46,139 nucleotides of DNA from Gammaproteobacteria bacterium (GCA_027295305.1 JAPULC010000202.1:1-46139), one strand, 5' to 3'. Counted from the first letter of the stretch, positions 25,546 to 33,501 are shown. Numbers and translations: made by a program. Notes: generated by a model from the sequence alone, not told the origin.

Positions 25546-25570
25546 GGACTAAGGGACAGCCCCTTAGTCC
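25546..25570 (-). terminator. Hairpin over the stop codon of the acyl-CoA dehydrogenase
   Basis: GGACTAAGGG and CCCTTAGTCC form a 10-bp stem with a 5-base loop. The dehydrogenase stop codon lies inside the arm. No T-run follows on the reverse strand, so intrinsic termination is uncertain; it may instead stabilise the mRNA end. Confidence 0.4.
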
Positions 25571-26721
25571 TTGGGAAGGCCTAGGATTCGCTCGGCAATG
25601 ATGTTCTTCTGAATGTTTGGCGTTCCCCCACCGATAACGACGTTCGGCCACGAGAGGCTGGCGCGCGCCCAACGTCCGTTGTCCACTGCGGCGTCACCGT
25701 CGCGCACGAGCCCCGATTCGCCAAGAAGCTCCACCGCAAAGTCGGACATCTCCACCTCGAGGTGGGCACGGTGGAGCTTGTTGACAGACGTTTCGCTCGA
25801 CAGCGGTTCCCCTCGAATCTGCTTCGTCAGATAACGAAGCCCGTTCAGCTTCATCGCTTCGATGCGGGCTTCGAACTCACCCAGCCGACGACGGGCTCGC
25901 GGGTCCTGCGCAGCCGGGCGACCACGCCGGCGCGTGCGCTTCACCAGATCCTTGAGCTCATCGAGTTGCTGAAACAGACCCGTCACCTCGCCGATGCTCG
26001 AACGCTCGTTCGCGAGCGACGAGATGGTCACGCGCCAGCCATTGCTCTCCTCACCCAGGCGGTTCTCGACCGGCACCTTCACGTCGGTAAAGAAGACTTC
26101 TGCGAAGTGACGCTGGCCCGCCATGTTCTCGATCGGGCGGACCTCTATCCCGCTGCTCTTCATGTCCACCAAAAGCGTGGTGATGCCATCGTGCTTGTTG
26201 TCCGGATCCCAGTTCGTGCGCGTCAACAGAATGATCCAATCCGCAGACGCGGCTCCCGAGGTCCAGATTTTCTGACCGTTGACGATGTAGAAGTCGCCAT
26301 CGCGCTCGGCCTTGCATTGCAGCGAGGCGAGATCCGAGCCGACGTTCGGCTCCGAGAACCCCGTGCACCACTGCACCTTGCTGTCGAGAATGTCGGGAAT
26401 GAATCGATCCTTCTGCTCTTCGGTTCCATATTGAATGATCGCCGGCCCAACCCAGGACAGGCCCATGAAGGAAAAGCCCAGCGGTGGCGCATTACGCACC
26501 GCCATCTCCTCTTTCAATATCGCTTGCCGTGTGAGGTTTGCGCCTCCTCCGCCGACGTCGCGCGGCCAGGAAAAACCGACCCACCGTTTCGCTCGCACGC
26601 CTGTCAGCCAATTCTTCAAGAAGTCCGGGCCGCGTTCGTCGCGCGGCACGAGATTCTCGTCAAGAAAGTCGCGTACTTCCTGACGAAACGCTTCTTCCTC
26701 CTGGGTGTACTCGAAGTCCAT
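25564..26721 (-). CDS. Acyl-CoA dehydrogenase, second subunit of a tandem pair
   Basis: A 385-residue flavoprotein that oxidises acyl-CoA to enoyl-CoA. Visible family landmarks are CTGFSEPNVGSDLASL, in the FAD/substrate middle domain, GQKIWTSGA, and the C-terminal GGTPNIQKNIIAERILGLP, which contacts FAD across the dimer. The ATG at 26721 shares its A with the stop codon of the preceding dehydrogenase (TAATG) and follows GGGAGAGG, so the two are translationally coupled. Overlapping pairs like this make alpha2-beta2 enzymes in steroid side-chain degradation (FadE28-FadE29 of Mycobacterium). A heterotetramer here is inference. Confidence 0.88.
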   Translation of the reverse strand: MDFEYTQEEEAFRQEVRDFLDENLVPRDERGPDFLKNWLTGVRAKRWVGFSWPRDVGGGGANLTRQAILKEEMAVRNAPPLGFSFMGLSWVGPAIIQYGTEEQKDRFIPDILDSKVQWCTGFSEPNVGSDLASLQCKAERDGDFYIVNGQKIWTSGAASADWIILLTRTNWDPDNKHDGITTLLVDMKSSGIEVRPIENMAGQRHFAEVFFTDVKVPVENRLGEESNGWRVTISSLANERSSIGEVTGLFQQLDELKDLVKRTRRRGRPAAQDPRARRRLGEFEARIEAMKLNGLRYLTKQIRGEPLSSETSVNKLHRAHLEVEMSDFAVELLGESGLVRDGDAAVDNGRWARASLSWPNVVIGGGTPNIQKNIIAERILGLPKD

Positions 26722-27839
26722 TACGCCTCTCCCAACTCGGCGACACGCTCGTAGTGAAAGTCCGAGTCGCCGAAGACAGGTCGCGTCCACTTGGAACGCT
26801 TGAGATAGAGTTGAATGTCGTACTCTGCGGTAAAGCCGATGGCGCCATGCAATTGCACGCCGTCAATACCGATCCTGGCGAAGGCATCCGACGCATAGGC
26901 CTTGGCAAGGGAGGTCGAGCGCGGCAGCTCCTGCGGACTCTCGTCAGCCGTCCAGGCCGCATAATATAGAAGCGACCTGATCGACTCGATGTCGACGTAC
27001 ATCTCGGCGAGCCGATGTTTCACACCTTGATAACGACCGATCGGAGCACCGAATTGAATGCGCTCCTTGGCGTACGCATTGGTGAGCTCGAGAGTCGACT
27101 CGGCCGCGCCAACGGCTTCCGCCGTCACTGCAATCGCGCCAAAGTCGAACAGACGAGCGAGCAACGCATCGGTGATTGGAACCTCAGTGAGGAGATCACC
27201 GGGTTCGATCTCGACGCAATCGAAGCTTACGCGACCGGCGCGCTTCGTCTCGTCCATGCTCGTGACAGGTGCAACGTTCACACCGTCTCGGGTGACATCT
27301 ATGGCGGCAAGCCTGACATCTCCCGCCGCCCTGAATCCGACGACCAACAGATCTGCTGAGGGGGCGTCGTGGACGAGCGCCTTAACGCCGTTCAACACCA
27401 GATTGTCGTCGAGCGGTTCGGCATCGAGGGTCACGCCTGCGGTGTCGAGACAATCGCTCGCATCGACGATCGCGATCGCTCCGCACTTCGTGCCATCGGC
27501 CAGTGAGGGCAGCCAGCGTCGCTTCAGATCTTCGCTTCCCGCTGCGAGCAAAATGCTCTGGGTCAAGGTGTTGGAGATCAGCGGGCTCGGAAAAAGCGAG
27601 CGCCCCATCTCCTCCAACACCACCGTCAGGTCCAGAAATCCGAGCCCGACACCACCGTAGCTCTCCGGCACGATGAGACCTACCCACCCCAGATCCGCCA
27701 TCTCCCGCCAGAGATCCGGTGAATGGCCCTGTTCGCTCCGCATCCACTTCCGGACCTCCGTCAGCGGTGCGCGATCGTCGAGAAAGCGGCGCACCTGCTC
27801 ACGAAGCAGGTTCTGCTCTTCAGTAAACCCGAAGTCCAT
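26721..27839 (-). CDS. Acyl-CoA dehydrogenase, first subunit of a tandem pair
   Basis: A 372-residue acyl-CoA dehydrogenase. The N-terminal helical domain begins DFGFTEEQNLLREQVRRFL and includes VPESYGGVGLGFLDL. The C-terminus has QLHGAIGFTAEYDIQLYLKR, the FAD-contacting segment seen in the FadE28-like subunit type. The central region is divergent from canonical enzymes: the usual SEP-x-x-GSD motif is replaced by IVDASDCLDTAG. This suits a heteromeric subunit that shares the flavin site with its partner. It starts three bases after the stop of the upstream SDR, within one operon. Confidence 0.85.
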   Translation of the reverse strand: MDFGFTEEQNLLREQVRRFLDDRAPLTEVRKWMRSEQGHSPDLWREMADLGWVGLIVPESYGGVGLGFLDLTVVLEEMGRSLFPSPLISNTLTQSILLAAGSEDLKRRWLPSLADGTKCGAIAIVDASDCLDTAGVTLDAEPLDDNLVLNGVKALVHDAPSADLLVVGFRAAGDVRLAAIDVTRDGVNVAPVTSMDETKRAGRVSFDCVEIEPGDLLTEVPITDALLARLFDFGAIAVTAEAVGAAESTLELTNAYAKERIQFGAPIGRYQGVKHRLAEMYVDIESIRSLLYYAAWTADESPQELPRSTSLAKAYASDAFARIGIDGVQLHGAIGFTAEYDIQLYLKRSKWTRPVFGDSDFHYERVAELGEA

Positions 27840-27842
27840 GGG

Positions 27843-28733
27843 TCAGCTGAAGGTCTTCGCTTCCGGGCGACCGACCGCCGGCCACTTGTCGAACGTGGCC
27901 CGCATGGCCTCGCCCACCGCACCCACGTCCCACGGCTCCTCGTCATTGCCGTGCGATGCAACTTCATGACTCTGCCACGACAGCAATGACACGCTGTTGC
28001 CGGCCACGAGGAAGGTTCTTCCTGTGACGTCCTTGGCATCATCGGTGCACAGCCACACGACCGCAGGCGAAACCTTTTCGGGTGCCAGGGATTCTTCGAT
28101 GTTCTGACCCTGTGGCAGGATGTCTTCTGTCAGACGCGACCACGCGGTCGGCGCGAGCAGGTTCACCGTGACGCCGTAGCGAACTCCCTCCAGCGCAAGG
28201 CAACGCATGAAGCCCGCAATTCCCGCCTTGGCTGCGCCGTAATTGGTCTGACCGAAGTTCCCGAGGAGCCCCGAGGTCGAGCTCGTCATGACGATTCGCC
28301 CACCGCTCGCCTGGGCGAGCATCTGATCGTAGGCCGCCTTCGCCACCAGATAGGTGCCTCGCAGATGCACGTCCATGACCACATCCCACATCTCGTCGGT
28401 CATGTTCTTGAAGCTCTTGTCACGCAGGATGCCCGCATTGCAGATGCAGATGTCGAGCTTGCCGAATTCATCCGCGGCGAGCTTCACCATGGCCAGCGCA
28501 TCGTCCTTGCTGCTCACCGAGCCATAATCCGCAGCTGCGCTTCCGCCCGCCGCACGGATCTCGTCGGCCACTACGTCTGCCATGTTATGTCCGGCGCCCG
28601 TGCCGTCGCGGGACCCGCCGAGGTCGTTCACCACCACCGAAGCACCTTCCTTCGCCAGCAGGTGCGCATGCGCACGACCGAGCCCCCCACCTGCTCCCGT
28701 GACCAGAGCAACCTTACCGTCTAGCAGTCCCAT
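27843..28733 (-). CDS. SDR oxidoreductase, HSD17B4/3-hydroxyacyl-CoA dehydrogenase-like
   Basis: A 296-residue SDR with TGAGGGLGRAHA as cofactor site, VVVNDLGGSRDGTG, NAGILRDKSFKNM and the catalytic NYGAAK. These match the N-terminal dehydrogenase part of peroxisomal multifunctional enzyme type 2 (HSD17B4), which oxidises 3-hydroxyacyl-CoAs, including bile-acid and branched intermediates. The ATG at 28733 follows AGGAGACAGAC; the frame upstream (to 28769) is not needed. It is the first gene of an SDR-ACAD-ACAD operon with 3-base spacing. The hydratase domain of the eukaryotic enzyme is absent. Confidence 0.88.
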   Translation of the reverse strand: MGLLDGKVALVTGAGGGLGRAHAHLLAKEGASVVVNDLGGSRDGTGAGHNMADVVADEIRAAGGSAAADYGSVSSKDDALAMVKLAADEFGKLDICICNAGILRDKSFKNMTDEMWDVVMDVHLRGTYLVAKAAYDQMLAQASGGRIVMTSSTSGLLGNFGQTNYGAAKAGIAGFMRCLALEGVRYGVTVNLLAPTAWSRLTEDILPQGQNIEESLAPEKVSPAVVWLCTDDAKDVTGRTFLVAGNSVSLLSWQSHEVASHGNDEEPWDVGAVGEAMRATFDKWPAVGRPEAKTFS

Positions 28734-28892
28734 GTCTGTCTCCTGTATCTTCTCGTGAATCGGGCACACGCGTTGAGTCTGATGCCCGAGGCAAGGGCGT
28801 CAATTCTCAGGGCGAGGCGACCTCGGATCAACCGGCCCTTCGTCGTCGAACCCGACCCTGAACAACTTTATTACACAAGGGGCGTTGTTGAG

Positions 28893-29654
28893 ATGCGCAA
28901 TATTCTCGACATGACCGACAAGGTGGTGCTGATCACCGGAGGCAGCCGTGGCCTCGGCAGGGCCATGGCACAAGGATTTGCCGAGCACGGCGCTCACGTT
29001 GCCATCGTCAGCCGCAAGCTCGGCGCGTGCGAGAGCGCCGCTCGCGAGATCGAATCCCTCGGACGCAGAGCGTTCCCGTACGCCTGCCACGTGGGCCACT
29101 GGGACGAGCTCGATGCCATGGTGGACGCGGTCTACGAGCACTTCGTCAAGGTGGACGTGCTGATCAACAACGCTGGCATGTCACCCCTGTATCCAAGCCT
29201 GACCGAGGTCACCGAAGAGCTGTTCGACAAAGTGATCGGGGTCAATTTCAAGGGACCCTTCCGGCTCTCGGCGATCGTCGGGCCGCGCATGGTGGCCGAT
29301 GGGGGCGGGAGCATCATCAACATCTCGAGCACCGCGTCGGTTCAACCGCGTGCGGGGGTCGCACCCTATGCCGGGGCCAAGGCAGCGCTCAACGCCATCA
29401 CGAAATCCTTTGCGGACGAGTACGGTCCGACGGTCAGGGTGAATTGCATCATGGCCGGCCCGTTTCTCACCGACGTCTCCAAGGCGTGGGCCCCGAGCCA
29501 GGCTTTCAAGGAACGTGCGGCACGAGACATCGCCATGCACCGCGCAGGGAAACCCGAGGAGATCGTTGGCGCGGCGCTCTATCTAGCGAGCGATGCGGCA
29601 AGCTTCACGACGGGCGCCGTGTTCCCCGTGGAAGGTGGGCAGCTGTCCGGGTGA
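28893..29654 (+). CDS. SDR family oxidoreductase
   Basis: A 253-residue classical SDR: TGGSRGLG cofactor motif near residue 15, NNAG in VDVLINNAGMSP, a catalytic Ser in IINISSTAS, Tyr-Ala-Gly-Ala-Lys as the active-site pair, and a C-terminal YLASDAASFTTGAVFPVEGG that is highly typical of FabG-like and glucose-dehydrogenase-like members. The ATG at 28893 has AAGGGG about 11 bases upstream; a second ATG at 28911 is also possible. It is divergent from the HSD17B4-like operon across 159 bases that probably hold both promoters. Confidence 0.88.
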   Translation: MRNILDMTDKVVLITGGSRGLGRAMAQGFAEHGAHVAIVSRKLGACESAAREIESLGRRAFPYACHVGHWDELDAMVDAVYEHFVKVDVLINNAGMSPLYPSLTEVTEELFDKVIGVNFKGPFRLSAIVGPRMVADGGGSIINISSTASVQPRAGVAPYAGAKAALNAITKSFADEYGPTVRVNCIMAGPFLTDVSKAWAPSQAFKERAARDIAMHRAGKPEEIVGAALYLASDAASFTTGAVFPVEGGQLSG

Positions 29655-29658
29655 GGGA

Positions 29659-29679
29659 GCCCGCACTTTAGGGGCGGGC
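29659..29679. terminator. GC hairpin between convergent genes
   Basis: GCCCGC (29659-29664) and GCGGGC (29674-29679) form a 6-bp stem directly after the SDR stop codon, between two convergent genes. No T-run follows, so this is a weak call. Confidence 0.3.
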
Positions 29680-29713
29680 CGGTGCGGCTGGGGGGTTGCT
29701 GGCCGACGGTCGT

Positions 29714-30238
29714 TCAGGGGGTGAGCGCACGCAGCTGTGCGTTACGAGATTCGATCTGGCCCGCTACCTGCTTCGCCTTCTCCATGAGATCGGGAGCTTG
29801 CGCGTAGGCCTCGAGCGGATTGCCGCCCAGCGGATTGCCGCCCAGCCGACTCCCGGTCAGGCCGGGCACCATCGAACCTGAAGACTCTTCGTCAGCGTTC
29901 TCGACCCTCCAGTCGCTGCCCAGGGGGGTGATTCTCGATTGCACGTCCACCGCTTCGGCGGCGATGCCCTCTGGGACCGCCTCGCCGAATTGCCAGATGC
30001 CATATTCATCGCGCCAACGATAGACCGCGACACCTTCGACACGCAGCTTATCAGTGCCTTCGGGTGCGGGATCTTCCCACACGTCTGAGACCGCCGAGGG
30101 CAGCCGCAAGTGGCGGGTCACGCGATCCAGGGAAAGAAGAGGGCGCCCCCCGGGGTCCGTCAGATAGAACGGAGCGGCGATGGCTAGTGTGAGCACGACA
30201 GCCATGAAACGGACGAAGAGCCTCAGAGATTTGCTCAT
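29714..30238 (-). CDS. Hypothetical exported or membrane-anchored protein
   Basis: A 174-residue protein starting with ATG at 30238 behind GGAAGAG. Residues 1-22 (KSLRLFVRFMAVVLTLAIAAP) make a signal peptide or signal anchor. The soluble part has VWEDPAPEGTDKLRVEGVAVYRW, a small beta-like segment, and a C-terminal Gly/Asn/Pro repeat (GGNPLGGNPL) that comes from a perfect 15-base direct repeat in the DNA. The tail (MEKAKQVAGQIESRNAQL) is predicted helical. I recognise no family. It is convergent with the SDR gene. Confidence 0.65.
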   Translation of the reverse strand: MSKSLRLFVRFMAVVLTLAIAAPFYLTDPGGRPLLSLDRVTRHLRLPSAVSDVWEDPAPEGTDKLRVEGVAVYRWRDEYGIWQFGEAVPEGIAAEAVDVQSRITPLGSDWRVENADEESSGSMVPGLTGSRLGGNPLGGNPLEAYAQAPDLMEKAKQVAGQIESRNAQLRALTP

Positions 30239-30437
30239 GGACAACGCTCTTCCGGGGGACGTCTGCGGCAAAAAGTAGCACTACGTCACACCTCTGCGCG
30301 ACGCCGTTCCGATATACGGCAGCCCTAAACCGACACGAGGTAGCGCTTGCCGACGTGCTTAGTCCTTCACCGACCCGAGTGGTCCGTCCGTGACGCGGAT
30401 GGTCCGTCACTCCCGCGAATCGTGTCAGCGACGCGAC

Positions 30438-31328
30438 TCAGTCCTCGGTTTTGCGCTTGTAGCCGTCCGTGTCCCGGTAAGGCCCATCGCGCCAGGCGAG
30501 GGCACCTTTGAGCCCTTCTTTTCCCATCATTTCCTGCCACTGATACGAGTACTCGGTGAACTGGCCGGCAGCGTCGAGATCGGTGCTCGACCGCACGGAG
30601 GAGTAGATGCCCATATTCTCGTAGAAGCGGTTCATGTTGAGCTTCAGTATCGCCAGGTGATCAGCGGTCATGTTCGCGATGCGATCCGCAAACGCAATGG
30701 TGCGTGACTCGAGCTCGTCCTTCGGCCACGAATAATTGATCATGCCGATCTCCTCGGCTTCCTGGCCGGTGACGTTTTCGCCCGTGTAGTAGAGCTCCTT
30801 CGCCTTGCGCATCCCGATCACGAGGGGCCAGATGACACCGGTGCGACTGGTGCCAAGCCCTCGGAGTCCCGGATGACCTAGCTGAGCATCGTCGGCTGCG
30901 GTGACGAGATCCGCCATCATCGCAAGCTCACAGCCTCCCGCCACGGCATAGCCGTGAATCTGCGCGATGGTGACCTTCGCCATATTCCAGAAATACATAT
31001 GAATGTCGGTGATCTGCTGCATGCCGGTGCGAATCCCCATCAGCAGACGCCGGCCTTCGTCGTCGACCGCGCGATGTCGTCGCACCACCGCATCCGCACC
31101 GCCCCGTGTCGGGGTCAGATCGTAGCCGGCGCTGAATGTGCGACCTGCCCCTCGAACGATGATGACCCGGCAGCCGCTGTCCGCTTCCAGCGCATGCAGT
31201 CCATCGTTGAGCTCAAACAGAAGCTCCTGCGACAGCGCATTCATCTTCTCGGGTCGGTTCAAAGTGATGCGACCGACCCGATCGTCGGTGCCTACGTAAT
31301 CGATGATGATGTTCTCGTATTCAGCCAT
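30438..31328 (-). CDS. Enoyl-CoA hydratase/isomerase family protein
   Basis: The 296-residue crotonase has NRPEKMNALS, FSAGYDL for the first oxyanion segment and AVAGGCELAMMADLV for the second. The first catalytic Glu is kept in GGCE, but the second position reads GHPGLRG with Gly instead of the Glu in the usual QPE. Classical hydratases need both, so the reaction may differ. It is about 35 residues longer at the C-terminus than typical members, with QWQEMMGKEGLKGALAWRDGPY, common in large acyl-CoA crotonases. The ATG at 31328 has AGGGG nine bases upstream; the TTG at 31334 is less likely. Confidence 0.82.
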   Translation of the reverse strand: MAEYENIIIDYVGTDDRVGRITLNRPEKMNALSQELLFELNDGLHALEADSGCRVIIVRGAGRTFSAGYDLTPTRGGADAVVRRHRAVDDEGRRLLMGIRTGMQQITDIHMYFWNMAKVTIAQIHGYAVAGGCELAMMADLVTAADDAQLGHPGLRGLGTSRTGVIWPLVIGMRKAKELYYTGENVTGQEAEEIGMINYSWPKDELESRTIAFADRIANMTADHLAILKLNMNRFYENMGIYSSVRSSTDLDAAGQFTEYSYQWQEMMGKEGLKGALAWRDGPYRDTDGYKRKTED

Positions 31329-31419
31329 GACCAAGTACCCCTGTTTCGCAAATACGGCGAGAAACGCTCTCCCCTCGAGGCTATCAATCGTCTAACGAGA
31401 GAGGTCCAGTTGCAATCGT

Positions 31420-31489
31420 CCTTCGACCGGGCACAGGACAGGCCCTTTGGCTTTGCCCAGGGCAGGCCCTTCGACGAGCTCAGGGCAGG
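31420..31489. repeat. Three degenerate 23-24 bp repeats
   Basis: Three imperfect units follow one another, the best two being CCCTTTGGCTTTGCCCAGGG and CCCTTCGACGAGCTCAGGG, each followed by CAGG. Each unit has short self-complementary ends (CCCT/AGGG). They lie between the crotonase start and the sigma-factor stop and resemble the CCTTCGAC...CTCAGGG repeats scattered in many bacterial genomes. Confidence 0.7.
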
Positions 31490-31501
31490 GGGTGGACGAT
31501 C

Positions 31502-32971
31502 TCAGGGCTCGATGAAGGTCCGAAGCCACGCTGCCCTGCTCGGGTGGCGAAGCTTGGTCAGCGCCCGGACCTCGAGCTGGCGCACACGCTCGCGGGTGAC
31601 CCCGAGCTGGCGGCCCACCTCTTCGAGGGTGTGCTCGCGATTCATATCGAGGCCGAAGCGCATGCGCAGCACCTGCGCTTCACGCGGCTCCAGCATGCTG
31701 AGCGCACCCAGAAGGGCCGATTTGAGCCGCACCTGCTCCGCTTCTTCGTCCGGAAGCAGCGCGTTTTCGTCGACAACCCGCTGACCCAGACTCGCGTCCG
31801 AATCTTCCGCAAGGGGTGATTCCAGCGAGAGTGGCTCGACCACCAGCTCGAAGAGCTGACGCACCCGCTCTTCGGACAGGCCCGTGGCCTGTTCCAGCTC
31901 TTCGATGGTGGGTTCACGTCCGAGCCGATGCACCAGCCGATCTGTGGTGCGATTGAGCTTCACCAACGCTTCGTGGACGTGGACCGGCAAACGTATGGTC
32001 CGCGATCTCTCCGCGAGGGATCGGCTCACGGCCTGACGAATCCACCATGTCGCATAGGTCGAGAACTTGTAGCCCAGCCGATAGTCGAATCCATCAACGG
32101 CTCGCAGGAGGCCAATGTTGCCCTCCTGCACGAGATCCGCCATGTCCACACCCCGATTGACGTAGCGTCTGGCGATCGATATCACGAGCCTCAGGTTCGA
32201 AACCACCATGCGATCGCGAAGCGCCCTTACGCTTCGCTCGACGGCTTTCATTCGACCGTAAAGCTCACAGAGTTCCCCACCGCTGAGGCCCACGTTACGC
32301 AACACGATGCGTGCGCGGCTCTGGAGCACCTCCAGAGCGGCCCGAATGCGACCGAGGGCGACTTTGGAGAGCACCCCCTTCGTCGCTGCCAGATCGAGCC
32401 ACTCGAAGTCCAGAAGATCCGGCGGCGCGTGATCCTCGTAATATTCGAGGGGCATACCGGCATTCACCGTGCAGAGCTGGCGAAGCTCCGTGGTGATCTG
32501 CTCGAGCTGGCGTGCGCGATAGCACAGCTCGGCGTAGTAAGGGCGGATGCAGCGATCGGACCAGGGGACCTGGGCGAACGCTCTGGCGAATTGACCGAGC
32601 TCCGCCGCGTCGCACGCCCGCCCATAGCTCATGACGAGACGGCGCAATCGCTCGGACGTGCGGGCGAGGCCCTGCTCGTCCTCCTTGCTGATACGCACCA
32701 GCTCGCCGAGGTTGGTGGTGTCCCGCGCGCGATCCAGGAGGTCCTGGACAGCCTGGGGCCAACCCGCAAGCACCTCGGAGCGTTCCCGACGGGCCTGCTC
32801 CAGCTCGGCTGCCAATTCGAGCTCCTGCTCGCGAGTGAGAAGCCCATGGGCTCGCACCGCGGAGAGGTAGAGATCCATGGGCTCGGGCGCGCGGAATGCG
32901 GCCCGCACGGCCCTCGAGAGCGTCGCCGCCGAACCACCATCCTGGCTGCTCTTGTGCCTTGCCATCCCCAT
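31502..32971 (-). CDS. RNA polymerase sigma-70 family factor, RpoD-like, lacking region 1.1
   Basis: A 489-residue sigma factor. Region 1.2 is at 32-60 (MDLYLSAVRAHGLLTREQE), regions 2.1-2.4 at about 253-325 (VQEGNIGLLRAVDGFDYRLG, YATWWIRQAVSRSLAER), region 3 at 330-385 and region 4 at about 418-478, with the helix-turn-helix LEEVGRQLGVTRERVRQLE and KLRHPSR. Regions 2.4 and 4.2 are close to housekeeping RpoD. There is no acidic region 1.1, and about 190 residues of nonconserved helical sequence separate regions 1.2 and 2.1. It is probably a group 2 alternative factor recognising RpoD-like promoters. The next ATG at 32965 is an equally possible start. Confidence 0.85.
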   Translation of the reverse strand: MGMARHKSSQDGGSAATLSRAVRAAFRAPEPMDLYLSAVRAHGLLTREQELELAAELEQARRERSEVLAGWPQAVQDLLDRARDTTNLGELVRISKEDEQGLARTSERLRRLVMSYGRACDAAELGQFARAFAQVPWSDRCIRPYYAELCYRARQLEQITTELRQLCTVNAGMPLEYYEDHAPPDLLDFEWLDLAATKGVLSKVALGRIRAALEVLQSRARIVLRNVGLSGGELCELYGRMKAVERSVRALRDRMVVSNLRLVISIARRYVNRGVDMADLVQEGNIGLLRAVDGFDYRLGYKFSTYATWWIRQAVSRSLAERSRTIRLPVHVHEALVKLNRTTDRLVHRLGREPTIEELEQATGLSEERVRQLFELVVEPLSLESPLAEDSDASLGQRVVDENALLPDEEAEQVRLKSALLGALSMLEPREAQVLRMRFGLDMNREHTLEEVGRQLGVTRERVRQLEVRALTKLRHPSRAAWLRTFIEP

Positions 32972-33078
32972 CAGAGACCCGTAGATATGAACTGAAGCCT
33001 ACCCCAGAGACCCCGGAAGGCACCACGGGTTTCCTTTGGAATGGAATCCCGTTATCCTAGGTATCTCGCTAGCCGGTG

Positions 33079-33094
33079 CTGTATGTGCATACAG
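33079..33094. promoter_or_regulatory. LexA-like palindrome
   Basis: CTGTATGTGCATACAG matches the gammaproteobacterial SOS-box pattern CTGT-N8-ACAG, with 7-base arms. It is 107 bases upstream of the sigma-factor start and just before a terminator-bounded intergenic stretch. No SOS gene is adjacent, so LexA binding is speculative. Confidence 0.35.
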
Positions 33095-33255
33095 TGTTTT
33101 CTCCTCGGCAGGTGAGCACCGTCTCATGGAGCCCGGCTAGTCGAGACCAATTTCTCAGCGAATTCGCGGCTAAAACGCGAACGGAGAGCAAGTAGCGAAC
33201 GAGCAGAAAACGCAAAGAAGACAAGAAAAGGGACAGGCAAACCTGTCCTTTTTTT
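33095..33255 (+). ncRNA. Possible small RNA ending at an intrinsic terminator
   Basis: No gene is visible, but the forward strand ends in a textbook terminator while neither flanking gene is transcribed in this direction. The interval is rich in purines and repeats GCGAAC. Transcription from near the LexA-like site would give an RNA of about 160 bases. No family is recognised. Confidence 0.25.
33231..33255 (+). terminator. Rho-independent terminator
   Basis: GGACAGG (33231-33237) and CCTGTCC (33242-33248) close a 4-base loop, followed by seven T residues. The reverse strand has a weaker CTTTTCTTG tail and could also end the thiolase operon. Confidence 0.75.
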
Positions 33256-33262
33256 GTTGGCG

Positions 33263-33501
33263 CTAGCTAGTTCCTGTCCCGAAACTCGCCGTCCTGGCGA
33301 GTTTCTGTTGACGCTGCGGCGAAATGAATTCGCCTTCATCTTGGTGGTCTCCCACCACGCTCCCCGGCCCTTGCTTTCTGCTGCGCGCTCTTCCGCAAGA
33401 GGCTCCGCAAAAGCGGTCCTGCTTACGCCAGCCGCAAGGCTGGCGCGACATCCTTGTCCCGGACGCTAGTTCTTGTCCCTTTCGGGACAGGAACTAGCTA
33501 G
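33263..33501 (+). repeat. Structured intergenic repeat, copy B, with 18-bp terminal inverted repeats
   Basis: The ends CTAGCTAGTTCCTGTCCC (33263-33280) and its exact reverse complement (33484-33501) bound a 239-base unit that aligns with 6672-6893. Internal stems are 33281-33290 with 33296-33305, 33427-33433 with 33438-33444, GGTGG/CCACC, CTCTT/AAGAG, and a 14-bp terminal hairpin beginning CTAGTTCTTGTCCC. It ends 14 bases before the thiolase stop codon. No reading frame is convincing. Confidence 0.85.

Noticed and set aside
31928-32995. Forward frame (355 codons) opposite the sigma factor
   Set aside because: Shadow of the sigma-factor gene, which has all conserved regions on the reverse strand.
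33124-33339. Reverse 71-codon frame across the terminator and repeat
   Set aside because: It runs through a terminator hairpin and the structured repeat, has low-complexity Ser/Arg/Phe content and no start signal.
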